This document shows, one piece after another, positions 55,500 to 64,000 of a DNA stretch of 64,000 nt. Under the pieces are notes generated by a model. That model was not told where the DNA came from and did not search any database. It saw only the letters and a program-made list of their open reading frames with translations. Numbering within the stretch: the stretch's first letter is position 1; every line of letters begins with the position of its first letter. The position numbers and the translations under genes are program-made. This DNA comes from Anaerosolibacter carboniphilus (GTDB taxonomy: Bacteria; Bacillota; Clostridia; Peptostreptococcales; Thermotaleaceae): the NCBI RefSeq assembly GCF_014205875.1, contig NZ_JACHEN010000002.1, positions 154,878 through 218,877 of the forward strand, in the 5' to 3' direction.

Positions 55500-56324
55500 T
55501 TATTTTTCATAAATTGTTTCAACTGTCTTATTAAAAACTTTTTGATGGGCTCTTTCAAATTCTTCTCCCTTGCCCAATTCCCTTAAAATCTTGTTTAAGT
55601 CTTCTGATCCATTGTTTTCTACCATCGATTTCATCATTTCAAAGGATCTCTTATAGGCCAACATTTCATCAAGTTCATGGAAATTGTTTGTCAATTGCTC
55701 TATGTCATAGGGAGTCCCCTCAAATTCCAGATCCTTGCCCCATTCATAGCCTGTATTCACATATTCTTGATATAGGGCAACCCCCTCTGTAAACCACAGT
55801 GGATAGTTTCCTCGTGTCAGGTCATCTACCAGTAGATGGGCAAATTCATGGACCATTGGCCCTTCATTGATAAATATTTCTCTCATGTCTGCATTTTCTG
55901 GAATCCATTGTCTCGGAGATAGAATTTGAATAGTAGATGCATAGTATACCCCCATAGGAGGCTTTCCTTGCCCTAGATTTGCATTTTTCATAAGCTTTGC
56001 AGGATCGTCGTAAATCACGACAGTTGTTTTTTCCTCTGGATAATAATTCAGTAACTTGCTGGCATCATCGTAATGCTTTTCAGATGCCTCTGCCACCAGA
56101 TCGATCACTTCTTGATCTGATTTTTGATATTTTATAATAAAGTGTTCTGTTTCCCTTACACCAAAATCCTTTGTCTTATAATCGATGATTCTAGATTGGA
56201 CTTCGCGGAAAAGAGGATATAAGCTGACTTTCAGCACCTCTGGTCGGAATGCACCCAAGCATAGTATCACCGCTAGAAGAAGGTATAGGGAAACCCCTGT
56301 CTTTCTCTGCAATACTCTTTTCAT
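55500..56324 (-). CDS. Peptidase MA family zinc metallohydrolase, membrane-anchored
   Basis: A 274-residue protein with a signal anchor (about residues 9-26) and an extracytoplasmic gluzincin domain. HEFAH at 159-163 gives two zinc ligands and the catalytic Glu, and Glu180 in LWFTEGVALY is the third ligand. The pattern is that of the peptidase MA/DUF2268-like family. The substrate is unknown. It belongs to a run of envelope peptidases around the wal cluster. Confidence 0.83.
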   Translation of the reverse strand: MKRVLQRKTGVSLYLLLAVILCLGAFRPEVLKVSLYPLFREVQSRIIDYKTKDFGVRETEHFIIKYQKSDQEVIDLVAEASEKHYDDASKLLNYYPEEKTTVVIYDDPAKLMKNANLGQGKPPMGVYYASTIQILSPRQWIPENADMREIFINEGPMVHEFAHLLVDDLTRGNYPLWFTEGVALYQEYVNTGYEWGKDLEFEGTPYDIEQLTNNFHELDEMLAYKRSFEMMKSMVENNGSEDLNKILRELGKGEEFERAHQKVFNKTVETIYEK

Positions 56325-56573
56325 TTATATCCCCTCCCTTTATAAGAGTATGTATATGTTTTATTGGGAAGGAGAATGTCTGCTTTCTAAATGAATGATA
56401 AATGATTTACAGTATTATGTCAACTATTACAAAACAATTACAATAGATTACCAAAACCACCATGAAAGAACACTAAGCTTTTTTCCATGTCGAACACTTC
56501 CTGCCATACTGGCATACATTGGTACTGAGAAAATAGGATTTTTCCAGAAAATTAATGATATGGAGTGAGTTGA

Positions 56574-57875
56574 ATGAACCAAAACATGGTAAGAAAGAAG
56601 TTTGTTCATCCTACTGTTCAGAAACGAATTGCCGCTGGGTCTAAGCAAACACTATCTGTGATTGTCTATAGCCAAGGCAGATGTGACCATATTCGAGAAT
56701 GTATTCAACAGGCTGGTGGAAAGATAAAGTATGAGCTTCCTGCAATCCACGCCATTGCTGCTGAGATTCCCGCGGAGTCCGTGGATCAAGTGGCAGCCCA
56801 TCACATGGTACAATTCATCAATGATGATGCCAAGGTATTTAAATGCATGGACTTTGCTTCCTTAGCCGCCAATGCAAGCTTGGCAAATGAGGCAGGCTAT
56901 ACTGGAAAGGGTGTAGGGATTGCCATCCTGGACACTGGTGTCTATCCCCATTATGACCTGGTGAGACCTACCAATCGCATCATTGCCTTTAAGGATTTTA
57001 TCAATAGTCGCCCTCAGCCCTATGATGATGATGGTCATGGAACCCATGTGGCGGGTATTGCTGCAGGGAATGGTTTTAGTAACGAACGTTATAAAGGTAT
57101 TGCACCAGAGGCCAATATTATCGGTGTAAAAGTCCTCGATGAAGAAGGAAGCGGTACTACTTCCGATATCATCGCCGGTATTCAATGGGTCATCGATAAT
57201 AAGGAGAAATACAATATCAAAGTTGTCAATATGTCCTTTGGTTCTCCAGCAGATAACAGCCACCGAGATGATCCTCTATCCAGGGCTGCTGCTGCCGCTG
57301 TACAAAGCGGATTAACCGTTGTGGTTTCAGCTGGTAATAGTGGTCCCAATGCCCGGACCATCACTTCTCCTGGTATCACGCCCTCCGTCATCACAGTAGG
57401 TGCCGTCGATGATAACCGCACCTCCACCTATGCCGATGATTTTGTAGCAGATTTCTCCAGTAGAGGTCCAACGCCTAGTGGTGGTATCAAGCCTGATGTA
57501 GTGGCCCCAGGGGTCAATATTACATCTCTATCCAATACAGGTCCTACCGCCTATGTAAGCCACTCTGGTACCTCCATGGCGTCTCCTATGGTTGCAGGGG
57601 TTGCCGCCCTCATGTATGAGCAAGATGCAAACCTCTCTCCTTCATCGGTTAAAAATAAACTTATGAACACTTGTGTAGCCATTGGAGAACCTAAAACGGC
57701 AGAGGGTTCTGGCATTATCAATATTAATAAAGCCCTGGGTGTAGAGGATATCACCCCAAGTCAAGGGAGCCCTCAACCATCTTCGCCTAGGCCAAGATTT
57801 GGCCGGTCAAGGCGACAAAACCCTAGGATGGGTTTTGACTCTAGTCTTTTGGCGCTGTTGTTTCTATTTTTATAA
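56574..57875 (+). CDS. Subtilisin-like serine protease (S8, AprX-like)
   Basis: A 433-residue protease. An N-terminal propeptide-like part (1-100) is followed by the catalytic domain with Asp120 (AILDTGVYPHYD), His155 (DDGHGTHVAG), oxyanion Asn255 (VSAGNSGP) and Ser334 (SGTSMASP). A proline-rich linker leads to a short hydrophobic C terminus. There is no N-terminal signal peptide, as in AprX-like intracellular subtilases. GGAGTGAG precedes the ATG. It is transcribed against all its neighbours. Confidence 0.9.
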   Translation: MNQNMVRKKFVHPTVQKRIAAGSKQTLSVIVYSQGRCDHIRECIQQAGGKIKYELPAIHAIAAEIPAESVDQVAAHHMVQFINDDAKVFKCMDFASLAANASLANEAGYTGKGVGIAILDTGVYPHYDLVRPTNRIIAFKDFINSRPQPYDDDGHGTHVAGIAAGNGFSNERYKGIAPEANIIGVKVLDEEGSGTTSDIIAGIQWVIDNKEKYNIKVVNMSFGSPADNSHRDDPLSRAAAAAVQSGLTVVVSAGNSGPNARTITSPGITPSVITVGAVDDNRTSTYADDFVADFSSRGPTPSGGIKPDVVAPGVNITSLSNTGPTAYVSHSGTSMASPMVAGVAALMYEQDANLSPSSVKNKLMNTCVAIGEPKTAEGSGIININKALGVEDITPSQGSPQPSSPRPRFGRSRRQNPRMGFDSSLLALLFLFL

Positions 57876-57880
57876 ACAAA

Positions 57881-57903
57881 AAGCCTGGCTTATCGCCAGG
57901 CTT
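57881..57903. terminator. Terminator between the subtilase and M23 peptidase genes
   Basis: AAGCCTGGC and GCCAGGCTT pair perfectly. On the minus strand TTTGTTTATAAA follows, so it mainly serves the M23 gene, but it also lies just past the subtilase stop on the plus strand. Confidence 0.82.
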
Positions 57904-57906
57904 ATA

Positions 57907-59334
57907 TTAATATTTTACATAGGATAGTGGATTTACAGGCTTTCCATTCTTTCGAACTTCAAAGTGCACATGGGGTCCTGTACTCCGTCCTGTATTTCCT
58001 ACTTCAGCAATCTTTTGTCCCTTATATACTTTATCCCCTTTGGAGACAAGATTCTTGCTATTGTGACCATAAACTGTCTGCAATCCATTGCCATGATCAA
58101 TAATAACAACCTTCCCGTATCCGCTTTGGGTGCCTGAAAAACTTACCTTTCCACCATCTGCCGCATAAATAGGGGTTCCTATCTTTGCTGCAATATCAAT
58201 TCCTTCGTGCTTCCTTCCCCATCTCCAGCCAAATCTTGATGATAAAGACCCTCTGGCTGGGTTGCTAAAGGACCCGGTAGCCACCGTCAAAGGCTTTGCC
58301 TTGGTACCTTGTAAAACAACTTGTTTTTCTGGCTGAGAAAGAATCTTTTCTTCAAGAATCTTCCGCTCCACCTCTACGCCATTCTCGCGAATAACTTCAG
58401 CTAGAACTTCCCTTGCACCATCCTTGCCCTCAACCTTTATTTTCTTATCACCCTTGTAAAGAGCCGATGTATCTTCCAATACAATCTCCCGGAGAATTTT
58501 TTCCTCGTATCTTACCTTTTCTACCGTAGCTACGGTCAAAAGAGGTTTCGCCATGAGTAAGTTAATTTTTTGCTTTAGCTGCAGTCTTTCAGGATTAACT
58601 CCTGGATTTGCAGCCTGTAACTCTTCTACTTTCAAACCATACTTTTTCGCGATACTCCAAAAGCTCTCACCGCTCTGAACCTCGTGAACCTTTATTTCAT
58701 CGGTTCCTTGCTGAATCAGCTTCAACGCTTCCTCCGCAGTTCTAAGCTCACTGAATTCTGCATCTATTTCTATAACTTCAACCTTCTCCCCAAAAGAGAT
58801 CTGGGCATAGGTGCTTTTTTCACCGCTCGTATAGGATCCTTTGACTTGATCTAAAACCTTCTGAGCCTCTGATTGGGAGGATAATGTGGCAATCACCTTA
58901 TCATTGGCTTTGATACCAAAGGCCTTCACTTGAAAATGCATCATTTCCTTTACTGCTGTCTTCAGCGCCTCGGGTTGTGTCAGCTCTTTTTTCTTGGCCC
59001 TGATTTTCTCATAAACAATGGTTTGGTTGAGTACAATCTCCCGATTATATGTACGATGCAGATTTGCCTGCATGGTTTCAATAAGTTTAGAGAAATCTTC
59101 CTTTTCTCGGACAATACCGACCATCTTTCCATCAACCTTCACGGCGTAGGCTATGTTTTGAACATAGATAAAGATGGCCAGAAAGCATATAACTACTGCT
59201 GATATGGATACTATGGCTACTTTACGTTGATCTTTTCGACTCATATGGGCAAAACGGGCAATATATCTTCTTAGGCGTATATTCGATTGTGAAAGGAACC
59301 GCTTTACATGCTCAGGGAATTTGCTGTTCGGCAT
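57907..59334 (-). CDS. Membrane-anchored LysM-G5-M23 peptidoglycan endopeptidase
   Basis: A 475-residue protein: one transmembrane segment (about 40-60), a helical region, LysM (about 217-262; VQSGESFWSIAKKYGLKVEELQAANP), G5 (about 268-345; VRYEEKILREIV) and an M23 LytM-type peptidase (about 375-475) with zinc ligands in RKHEGIDIAA and HVHFEVRKNGKPVNP. It cuts peptide cross-links in the wall or activates other hydrolases. Such enzymes are typical WalR-regulated genes and lie near wal in clostridia, which fits the context. Confidence 0.92.
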   Translation of the reverse strand: MPNSKFPEHVKRFLSQSNIRLRRYIARFAHMSRKDQRKVAIVSISAVVICFLAIFIYVQNIAYAVKVDGKMVGIVREKEDFSKLIETMQANLHRTYNREIVLNQTIVYEKIRAKKKELTQPEALKTAVKEMMHFQVKAFGIKANDKVIATLSSQSEAQKVLDQVKGSYTSGEKSTYAQISFGEKVEVIEIDAEFSELRTAEEALKLIQQGTDEIKVHEVQSGESFWSIAKKYGLKVEELQAANPGVNPERLQLKQKINLLMAKPLLTVATVEKVRYEEKILREIVLEDTSALYKGDKKIKVEGKDGAREVLAEVIRENGVEVERKILEEKILSQPEKQVVLQGTKAKPLTVATGSFSNPARGSLSSRFGWRWGRKHEGIDIAAKIGTPIYAADGGKVSFSGTQSGYGKVVIIDHGNGLQTVYGHNSKNLVSKGDKVYKGQKIAEVGNTGRSTGPHVHFEVRKNGKPVNPLSYVKY

Positions 59335-59599
59335 TGAAAAAACTCCCTTCTAATTTTTCTATTGTTTTTCACTGCTTCTATTTCCACAAATGTTGGTTCA
59401 TGTTGTATACTTTTTTGTAACACTTGTGTAACATTCCTAAGCTTTTTTATTATATCAATACTTATTTGTTTAATCAACCCCTAACTGGGTAAGTATATTC
59501 GTGGCATTCCGACATAATTTGTACGATATTATATCGTTATCAATGAGTTTACCAGAATATGGACAGCTATTATTATTATTCTATGTGAAAATTGCTAAA

Positions 59600-61117
59600 T
59601 TATTCCTTATTATATCGCAGCCACTCTTTAAAGTTTCCTCGCAATTCCTTATTTGTCACTTGTTCACAGATTTTGATGAAGCCCTCAGTGTCTGCATTTT
59701 TAAATTTATATTTGTCAAAGTATACCTTTAGCACCTTAAAGAACTGTTCATCTCCCAGCTGATTTCTTAGGTCTTCTACAAACATCGCCCCCTTGTAGTA
59801 CACCATTACTTGATATTCTATGGAATCCTTAAATTTATTAATGCTTCGATACACTGCTTCATTTCCATTGGGTTCATTATCTCGATAGGCATCATAATAT
59901 CTGACGATCATGTTTTTGTAAATCTGATCCTTCACTTCTTTGCCGTATTTTTTCTCATAGTAGAGGAGGGTCGAGTATTCCGTTAGAGCCTCATCTAACC
60001 ATGGTTCATTAACCTCATCGTTCCCTATAATGCCATACCACCATTGGTGGGCAGCCTCATGGGCGATGACATACTCTAAAATATCCTTACGCTCCTCTCG
60101 ATACAGCCCCTCATCGATAAAAACAAGGTTGGGATACTCCATGCCCCCAATGAAAAAATCAGCCGCTGCTACGGAAAATTGGTCATAAGGGTATTTCCCA
60201 AAACTCTCGCTAAATATTTTGATGGAATCTACTGCCGTATCCAGCGCAATGTCTGCATATTCATCTTCAAAATAATAGGAAAATATGTTTATACCATCCA
60301 CCTTATCCTCCAGCATCTTAAATTGGTCGCTGGTAATCATGGCAAAATCTCGAACTGCCTTGGCATCCATAGTCCATACTATATTTCCCTCTTTATTTTC
60401 TTTTTTTGTGATATTCCCTGTAGTTGCTAGGGTATATTCAGGCGGTAAGGCCATGGAAACCCTATAGTTTGCTACATCGCTGTAGAAAGGATCTCCAATC
60501 GCATAATAGGGCTCTAAGTTCCAGCCTTTATGATCAAATACAGCTGCAATGGGATACCAATTGGCAATGCTGATGGTGTTTTCTCCATAACCAAATCTGC
60601 CATAGCTTGGGGGAATTTTTACTGTATACTCCATCTCTAACTCTATAGCTTCTCCTGATTCCAATAATTTTCCTAGATTTACCTTTAAGATGGTCTCTCC
60701 TTTCCCAATGACCAAATGAGTTAATACTTCATTGTTCTTTTTTACAGAGGAGATGGTGATGTTACCTTCTTCAAATCCGCCAGGATAGGCAAGTTCCATC
60801 TCACCTTTTTCAAAGGGTACTGTTTGCTCCAACTTGAAGGCGTTCGGATAGAGATGAAAATAGATGGCATTGAAAGACCGATTGGAGTTATTCACGTATC
60901 TTACTTTTTGGGTGGCTGTCAATATTTTTTCCACGGGGTCTAGCTGTGCATTTATATCATACTCGTTGATGTTTTTTCCTGTAGGTATTCTTACACCTGA
61001 ATAAACAGATGTTACTTTTTCTATCATTTGATATTTTGCTGCAAATACAGATAAGGCTAAGATTAAAAATACGATGGTGAATGCTGTGAATCTTTTGTTC
61101 AATCTAACCTTTATCAA
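59600..61117 (-). CDS. M1 family zinc metallopeptidase, membrane-anchored
   Basis: A 505-residue protein with an N-terminal signal anchor (about residues 10-26), an N-terminal beta-domain (QLDPVEKILTATQKVRYVNNS) and a gluzincin catalytic domain. HEAAHQWWYG with the downstream Glu in WLDEALTEYSTLLYYE gives the HExxH-x18-E zinc site, and GGMEYPNLVFI is the M1 substrate-binding motif (GxMEN-like). It acts outside the membrane on peptides. No terminator is seen after it. Confidence 0.9.
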   Translation of the reverse strand: MIKVRLNKRFTAFTIVFLILALSVFAAKYQMIEKVTSVYSGVRIPTGKNINEYDINAQLDPVEKILTATQKVRYVNNSNRSFNAIYFHLYPNAFKLEQTVPFEKGEMELAYPGGFEEGNITISSVKKNNEVLTHLVIGKGETILKVNLGKLLESGEAIELEMEYTVKIPPSYGRFGYGENTISIANWYPIAAVFDHKGWNLEPYYAIGDPFYSDVANYRVSMALPPEYTLATTGNITKKENKEGNIVWTMDAKAVRDFAMITSDQFKMLEDKVDGINIFSYYFEDEYADIALDTAVDSIKIFSESFGKYPYDQFSVAAADFFIGGMEYPNLVFIDEGLYREERKDILEYVIAHEAAHQWWYGIIGNDEVNEPWLDEALTEYSTLLYYEKKYGKEVKDQIYKNMIVRYYDAYRDNEPNGNEAVYRSINKFKDSIEYQVMVYYKGAMFVEDLRNQLGDEQFFKVLKVYFDKYKFKNADTEGFIKICEQVTNKELRGNFKEWLRYNKE

Positions 61118-61271
61118 TAAAATCCCCCCTATGCTATTTTTTGTGCTTATATTACTATATGTCAGGGTTTTTCCAATATGTACATATTTTCTTCCCTAGC
61201 TTAATTTCCCCGCAAAGGTTATGATATAATAGAATTAATCCATATCTCTAAGGAAAGGGAGGATGAGATGC

Positions 61272-62321
61272 GTGCGTTTTATCAAGCAGACTGTTGATTT
61301 TGACTTGGGTGATACCCCTATTGAGAATATCTTTATCAATGATTTTATGCCCATGGCCAATGGCACCTATGTAAAGGTCTATTTATTAGGCTATAAATAT
61401 GCCCAGGATGATGATACTTCTTTGTCTTTGAACAATCAAACCATTGCAAAACACCTGGATATCCCTTTATCTGACGTGTTGGATGCCTGGGATTTTTGGG
61501 AGAAAAAAGGCATCATACGGAAACACCTTGTAGAGGAAGAAGACAAGACTCAATTCATCGTAGAATTTCTAAGTCTCAAGCAATTATACATACATAACAA
61601 CTTCAAAAGTATACAAATCAACAGCAGTGATGAAGAGGCCGAAAAAGCCTTTTATACTTCTTCGCCTGGGGATTTAATCGAAGCAAATAAGGTCCCTGAG
61701 ATCAAGGATATGTTTTATCAAATTAATCAGCTGGTACGGAGAAGCCTTGTCCCCAATGAGATGATGAAGATCCTTGAGTGGATCTACAATTACAATATGG
61801 ATCCTGATCTTATTACGCAGGCCTTTATGTACTGCATACAGCAGAAAAAAATTAAAAATATAAAATATGTGGAGGCTGTCATTCGAAGCTGGTATGACAA
61901 CGGGATCACTACAGCTGAAAAGTTGGAGGAATACCTTTCTAAAACAGATGGAAGGTATGTACAATATGATAAGATTTTCAAAGCCCTTGGTTTCAATTTT
62001 CGAGAGCCTTCAGAGGCAGAAAAGAAAACGATGGACACCTGGTTGGATGACTGGAGCTTCAGCATGGAAGTCATTTTGAAAGCTTGCGAGAACTCTAAGA
62101 AGACCTCTAATCCCAATATCAATTACATAAATAGTATTTTGGCTGCTTGGAAGACCGGTAATGTAAAATCTGTTGAGGATATTCCAGAACAACGTCCTAT
62201 GGAAAAATCATTATTCAAAAAACCAGCGAAACAACCAAATAATAGATTCCATAATTTTGAACAACCCTCATTCCAATATACAAATGAAGAGTTAGAGGAA
62301 TTACTGAGAAAAAAGAAATAG
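61272..62321 (+). CDS. DnaD domain replication protein
   Basis: About 349 residues. An N-terminal winged helix (residues 1-100; INDFMPMANGTYVKVYLLGYKY, KHLDIPLSDVLDAWDFWEKKGII) is followed by two DnaD/DnaB C-terminal-type domains (about 145-225 and 235-300), each with a conserved Y-[IV]-x-[AS]-[IV]-[LI]-x-x-W core. DnaD-type proteins load the replicative helicase. The ATG at the frame edge touches GGGAGGATGA, so the GTG at 61272 is the likely start. It is followed six bases later by the DnaC-like ATPase frame. Confidence 0.88.
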   Translation: MRFIKQTVDFDLGDTPIENIFINDFMPMANGTYVKVYLLGYKYAQDDDTSLSLNNQTIAKHLDIPLSDVLDAWDFWEKKGIIRKHLVEEEDKTQFIVEFLSLKQLYIHNNFKSIQINSSDEEAEKAFYTSSPGDLIEANKVPEIKDMFYQINQLVRRSLVPNEMMKILEWIYNYNMDPDLITQAFMYCIQQKKIKNIKYVEAVIRSWYDNGITTAEKLEEYLSKTDGRYVQYDKIFKALGFNFREPSEAEKKTMDTWLDDWSFSMEVILKACENSKKTSNPNINYINSILAAWKTGNVKSVEDIPEQRPMEKSLFKKPAKQPNNRFHNFEQPSFQYTNEELEELLRKKK

Positions 62322-62335
62322 GGTAGGTGTTAACC

Positions 62336-63319
62336 TTGCATAATCCATTTGTCAAAGAAATATTACTAGGCTATGAGAAGATCAGAGATTACGAGTATAA
62401 GGAATTAGAAAAAAGAAAACAACATGTATATGGCCTGGTTCCAAGGGTAAAGCAAATCGATGAAGAGATTTCAAAAACAGGCATGATGGTCGCTAGGGTA
62501 ATCCTAACCAATCCTCAAAACCATGAGGAAGCTTTGCAGGAAATCAAAGATAAAATGGACCAATTAAAACAGGAGAAAGCTATACTGATGACAGAAAACA
62601 ATTTTCCTCTGAATTACCTGGAATTAAATCATCAGTGCCAGTCCTGTAAGGATACAGGCTTTTTATCTGAGGGCCAGAAATGTAGCTGCTTTAAACAGCG
62701 TCTTATCAATCGGGCCTATGAAATGTCCAACATGGCTAAAGTTTTAGCGCAAGAAAATTTTCAATCTTTTAATCTGGATATCTTCTCTGATAGCAAATAC
62801 AAAGATGAAGATCTATCACCAAAACAAAATATGCAAAACATTTTGAGCATCGCAGAGGGTTTCACCATTAACTTTGATCGAAACCTAAAGGAGAATTTAT
62901 TCTTTTATGGATCTACAGGTCTAGGTAAGACGTTCATGTGCAATTGTATTGCCAAATCCCTTTTGGACAAAGGAAAGATCGTTATTTATCAGACAGCTTT
63001 TAAGATTTTAGAAATCTTGGAGAATTATAAGTTCAATAACAATCGAACACCGGATGTGGAGATGGCCTATCAGCTATTATTTGACTGTGACCTCTTGATC
63101 ATTGATGATCTGGGCACAGAACTGACCAATGCCTTTACCAATACGGAAATTTTCAATATCATCAACTCCCGATTAATCCAGGGGAGAAAGATATTGATCT
63201 CTACCAATTTATCCCCAGTTGAGATCGCTAATATCTATAGTCAGCGGGTTTCCTCCAGAATTTTTGGGGAATTTACAATCCTTAAGTTCTACGGAAAGGA
63301 TTTACGTTGGGAGAAATAG
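62336..63319 (+). CDS. DnaC/DnaI-like helicase-loader ATPase
   Basis: About 327 residues: a charged helical N-terminal part (1-90), a zinc-binding CQSC...CSCF cluster (about 100-118), and an AAA+ domain with Walker A (GSTGLGKTFMCNCIA), Walker B (LLIIDDLGTE) and sensor-type ISTNL. This is the DnaC/DnaI family, which delivers the replicative helicase. GTAGGTG overlaps the GTG at the frame edge, so the TTG at 62336 is preferred. Together with the DnaD-type gene it forms a primosome operon. Confidence 0.9.
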   Translation: MHNPFVKEILLGYEKIRDYEYKELEKRKQHVYGLVPRVKQIDEEISKTGMMVARVILTNPQNHEEALQEIKDKMDQLKQEKAILMTENNFPLNYLELNHQCQSCKDTGFLSEGQKCSCFKQRLINRAYEMSNMAKVLAQENFQSFNLDIFSDSKYKDEDLSPKQNMQNILSIAEGFTINFDRNLKENLFFYGSTGLGKTFMCNCIAKSLLDKGKIVIYQTAFKILEILENYKFNNNRTPDVEMAYQLLFDCDLLIIDDLGTELTNAFTNTEIFNIINSRLIQGRKILISTNLSPVEIANIYSQRVSSRIFGEFTILKFYGKDLRWEK

Positions 63320-63365
63320 CTAGTAATTATGAAAATTTTTCTATAAAAAAATTCATCGTTTCGTG

Positions 63366-63394
63366 TTGACTTATGCTGTTGTATCCTGTAATAT
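63366..63394 (+). promoter_or_regulatory. Promoter of the tRNA-Lys/tRNA-Thr unit
   Basis: TTGACT and TAATAT are 17 bases apart, about 25 bases before the tRNA-Lys 5' end, as expected for a stable-RNA promoter. Confidence 0.7.
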
Positions 63395-63418
63395 ATATAA
63401 CTGTGATACAAACAGTAT

Positions 63419-63494
63419 GACCCATTAGCTCAGTAGGTAGAGCACTTGACTTTTAATCAAGGTGTCCCGCGTTCGAGCCGCGGATGGGTCACCA
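63419..63494 (+). tRNA. tRNA-Lys (TTT)
   Basis: The cloverleaf is complete: acceptor GACCCAT/ATGGGTC, D arm GCTC/GAGC, anticodon stem CTTGA/TCAAG with loop CTTTTAA (anticodon TTT), T arm CCGCG/CGCGG with TTCGAGC, discriminator A and an encoded CCA. Length is 76 bases. Confidence 0.97.
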
Positions 63495-63499
63495 TCTTC

Positions 63500-63574
63500 G
63501 CTAGTGTGGCTCAACGGTAGAGCAGCTGACTTGTAATCAGCAGGTTGGGGGTTCGATTCCCTTCACTAGCTCCA
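63500..63574 (+). tRNA. tRNA-Thr (TGT)
   Basis: Acceptor GCTAGTG/CACTAGC, D arm GCTC/GAGC, anticodon stem GCTGA/TCAGC with loop CTTGTAA (anticodon TGT), T arm GGGGG/TCCCT-type with TTCGATT, discriminator T and an encoded CCA. It follows tRNA-Lys after five bases, so both come from one transcript. Confidence 0.96.
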
Positions 63575-63586
63575 CTACATAAGAAT

Positions 63587-63630
63587 GAGGGATGTGAGAT
63601 CAGTGGACTCATGTCTCTTTTTATTTTTTT
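63587..63630 (+). terminator. Terminator of the tRNA unit
   Basis: GAG...TGAG and CTCA...CTC form an interrupted stem, followed by a strong TTTTTATTTTTTT run on the plus strand, 12 bases after tRNA-Thr. The stem is imperfect but the T-run is clear. Confidence 0.6.
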
Positions 63631-63659
63631 GTAAAGTTGATTCGGTCAGGATTGTAGAA

Positions 63660-63920
63660 AAATACGTCGCAACAATAACGGTTGGACAGGGTCGTCCAAC
63701 CCTACGATAGATCAATTCATCATGATTTTGTGTAGGGAACGACGAGAACGCCGATTTCTACAAAATACTGTACACATGGGTAGGGACGATTCACGAATCG
63801 TCCTTTGACCACAGATACCAACCCAACTGCCATCCTGGGTAGGGAACACCCCTTGTGGTGTTCCGTTGATAAACAGTCAATAATCTGGAACGGCACAGGG
63901 GTGCGTTCCCTTGTAATATA
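63660..63920. repeat. Cluster of four palindromic intergenic modules
   Basis: Four short palindromes occur in a row with no gene: GGTTGGAC/GTCCAACC (63680-63701), GGACGATTC/GAATCGTCC (63784-63803), GGAACACC/GGTGTTCC (63843-63864) and GGAACG/CGTTCC (63887-63909). Most are next to a TAGGG or ACCCTA tag (for example GTGTAGGG, GGGTAGGG). This is the look of clustered REP- or MITE-like intergenic repeats. No open frame with a ribosome site is present, and the last 80 bases of the window show nothing. Confidence 0.72.
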
Positions 63921-64000
63921 TAGTTAGATGGATTATCCATTTTCTATCTTAAAAAAGTCCGAATAATCATGTCAGTGGGTATATAAATCTGGAAGGATAT

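Overview
The window is AT-rich, low-GC Firmicutes DNA of clostridial type. Genes carry strong AGGAGG-like ribosome binding sites with frequent TTG and GTG starts. There is a DnaD/DnaC-like primosome pair, a complete WalRK envelope-stress cluster and many lipoproteins. The palindromic intergenic modules at the right end and the overall gene content resemble Alkaliphilus-like anaerobic clostridia, but the genus is an inference. No phage, insertion sequence, CRISPR array or plasmid gene was seen.

Left part (1-31 kb), an accessory chromosomal region of short transcription units. It holds a siderophore-type ABC ATPase cut by the window edge with a Fur box; an OFA-type MFS carrier; DUF2294 and C_GCAxxG_C_C proteins; a lipoprotein; a nucleotidyltransferase; a TipAS/MerR regulator with its 19-bp-spacer promoter; a short UvrA paralogue diverging from a WYL regulator; a PrsA foldase; a streptogramin B lyase and streptogramin A acetyltransferase pair (vgb-vat); a flavin reductase; the potABCD polyamine transporter; a DHA3-type MFS exporter; a FapA/GAF pair; a nitroreductase; WYL and AraC regulators with small partner enzymes; a PAP2 membrane protein; and a large exported repeat protein.

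Middle (31-44 kb). A lone ABC ATPase is followed by two OmpR-type two-component systems, each linked to an exported protein of unknown role and separated by two small membrane-protein genes. Then come another WYL regulator, a GyrI-like protein, TrmO, an FMN reductase-like protein and an AraC regulator with an effector-binding domain.

Right part (44.7-63.6 kb), core genome. The minus-strand cluster runs walR, walK, an unnamed exported protein, yycH, yycI, murA, walJ, htrA, a 55-residue CxxH/CxxC protein, a rhodanese and rlmH. It is flanked by several envelope peptidases (MA-type, S8, LysM-G5-M23 and M1). The plus strand then carries a DnaD-domain protein, a DnaC/DnaI-like ATPase, tRNA-Lys and tRNA-Thr, followed by a non-coding stretch of four palindromic modules.

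The most striking observation is the roughly 310-base leader of vgb-vat. It has an extended -10 promoter, a tiny leader ORF, and four mutually exclusive pairing segments ending in an intrinsic terminator. This is the layout of ribosome-mediated, antibiotic-induced transcription attenuation. It appears to control an intact chromosomal streptogramin A+B resistance operon.
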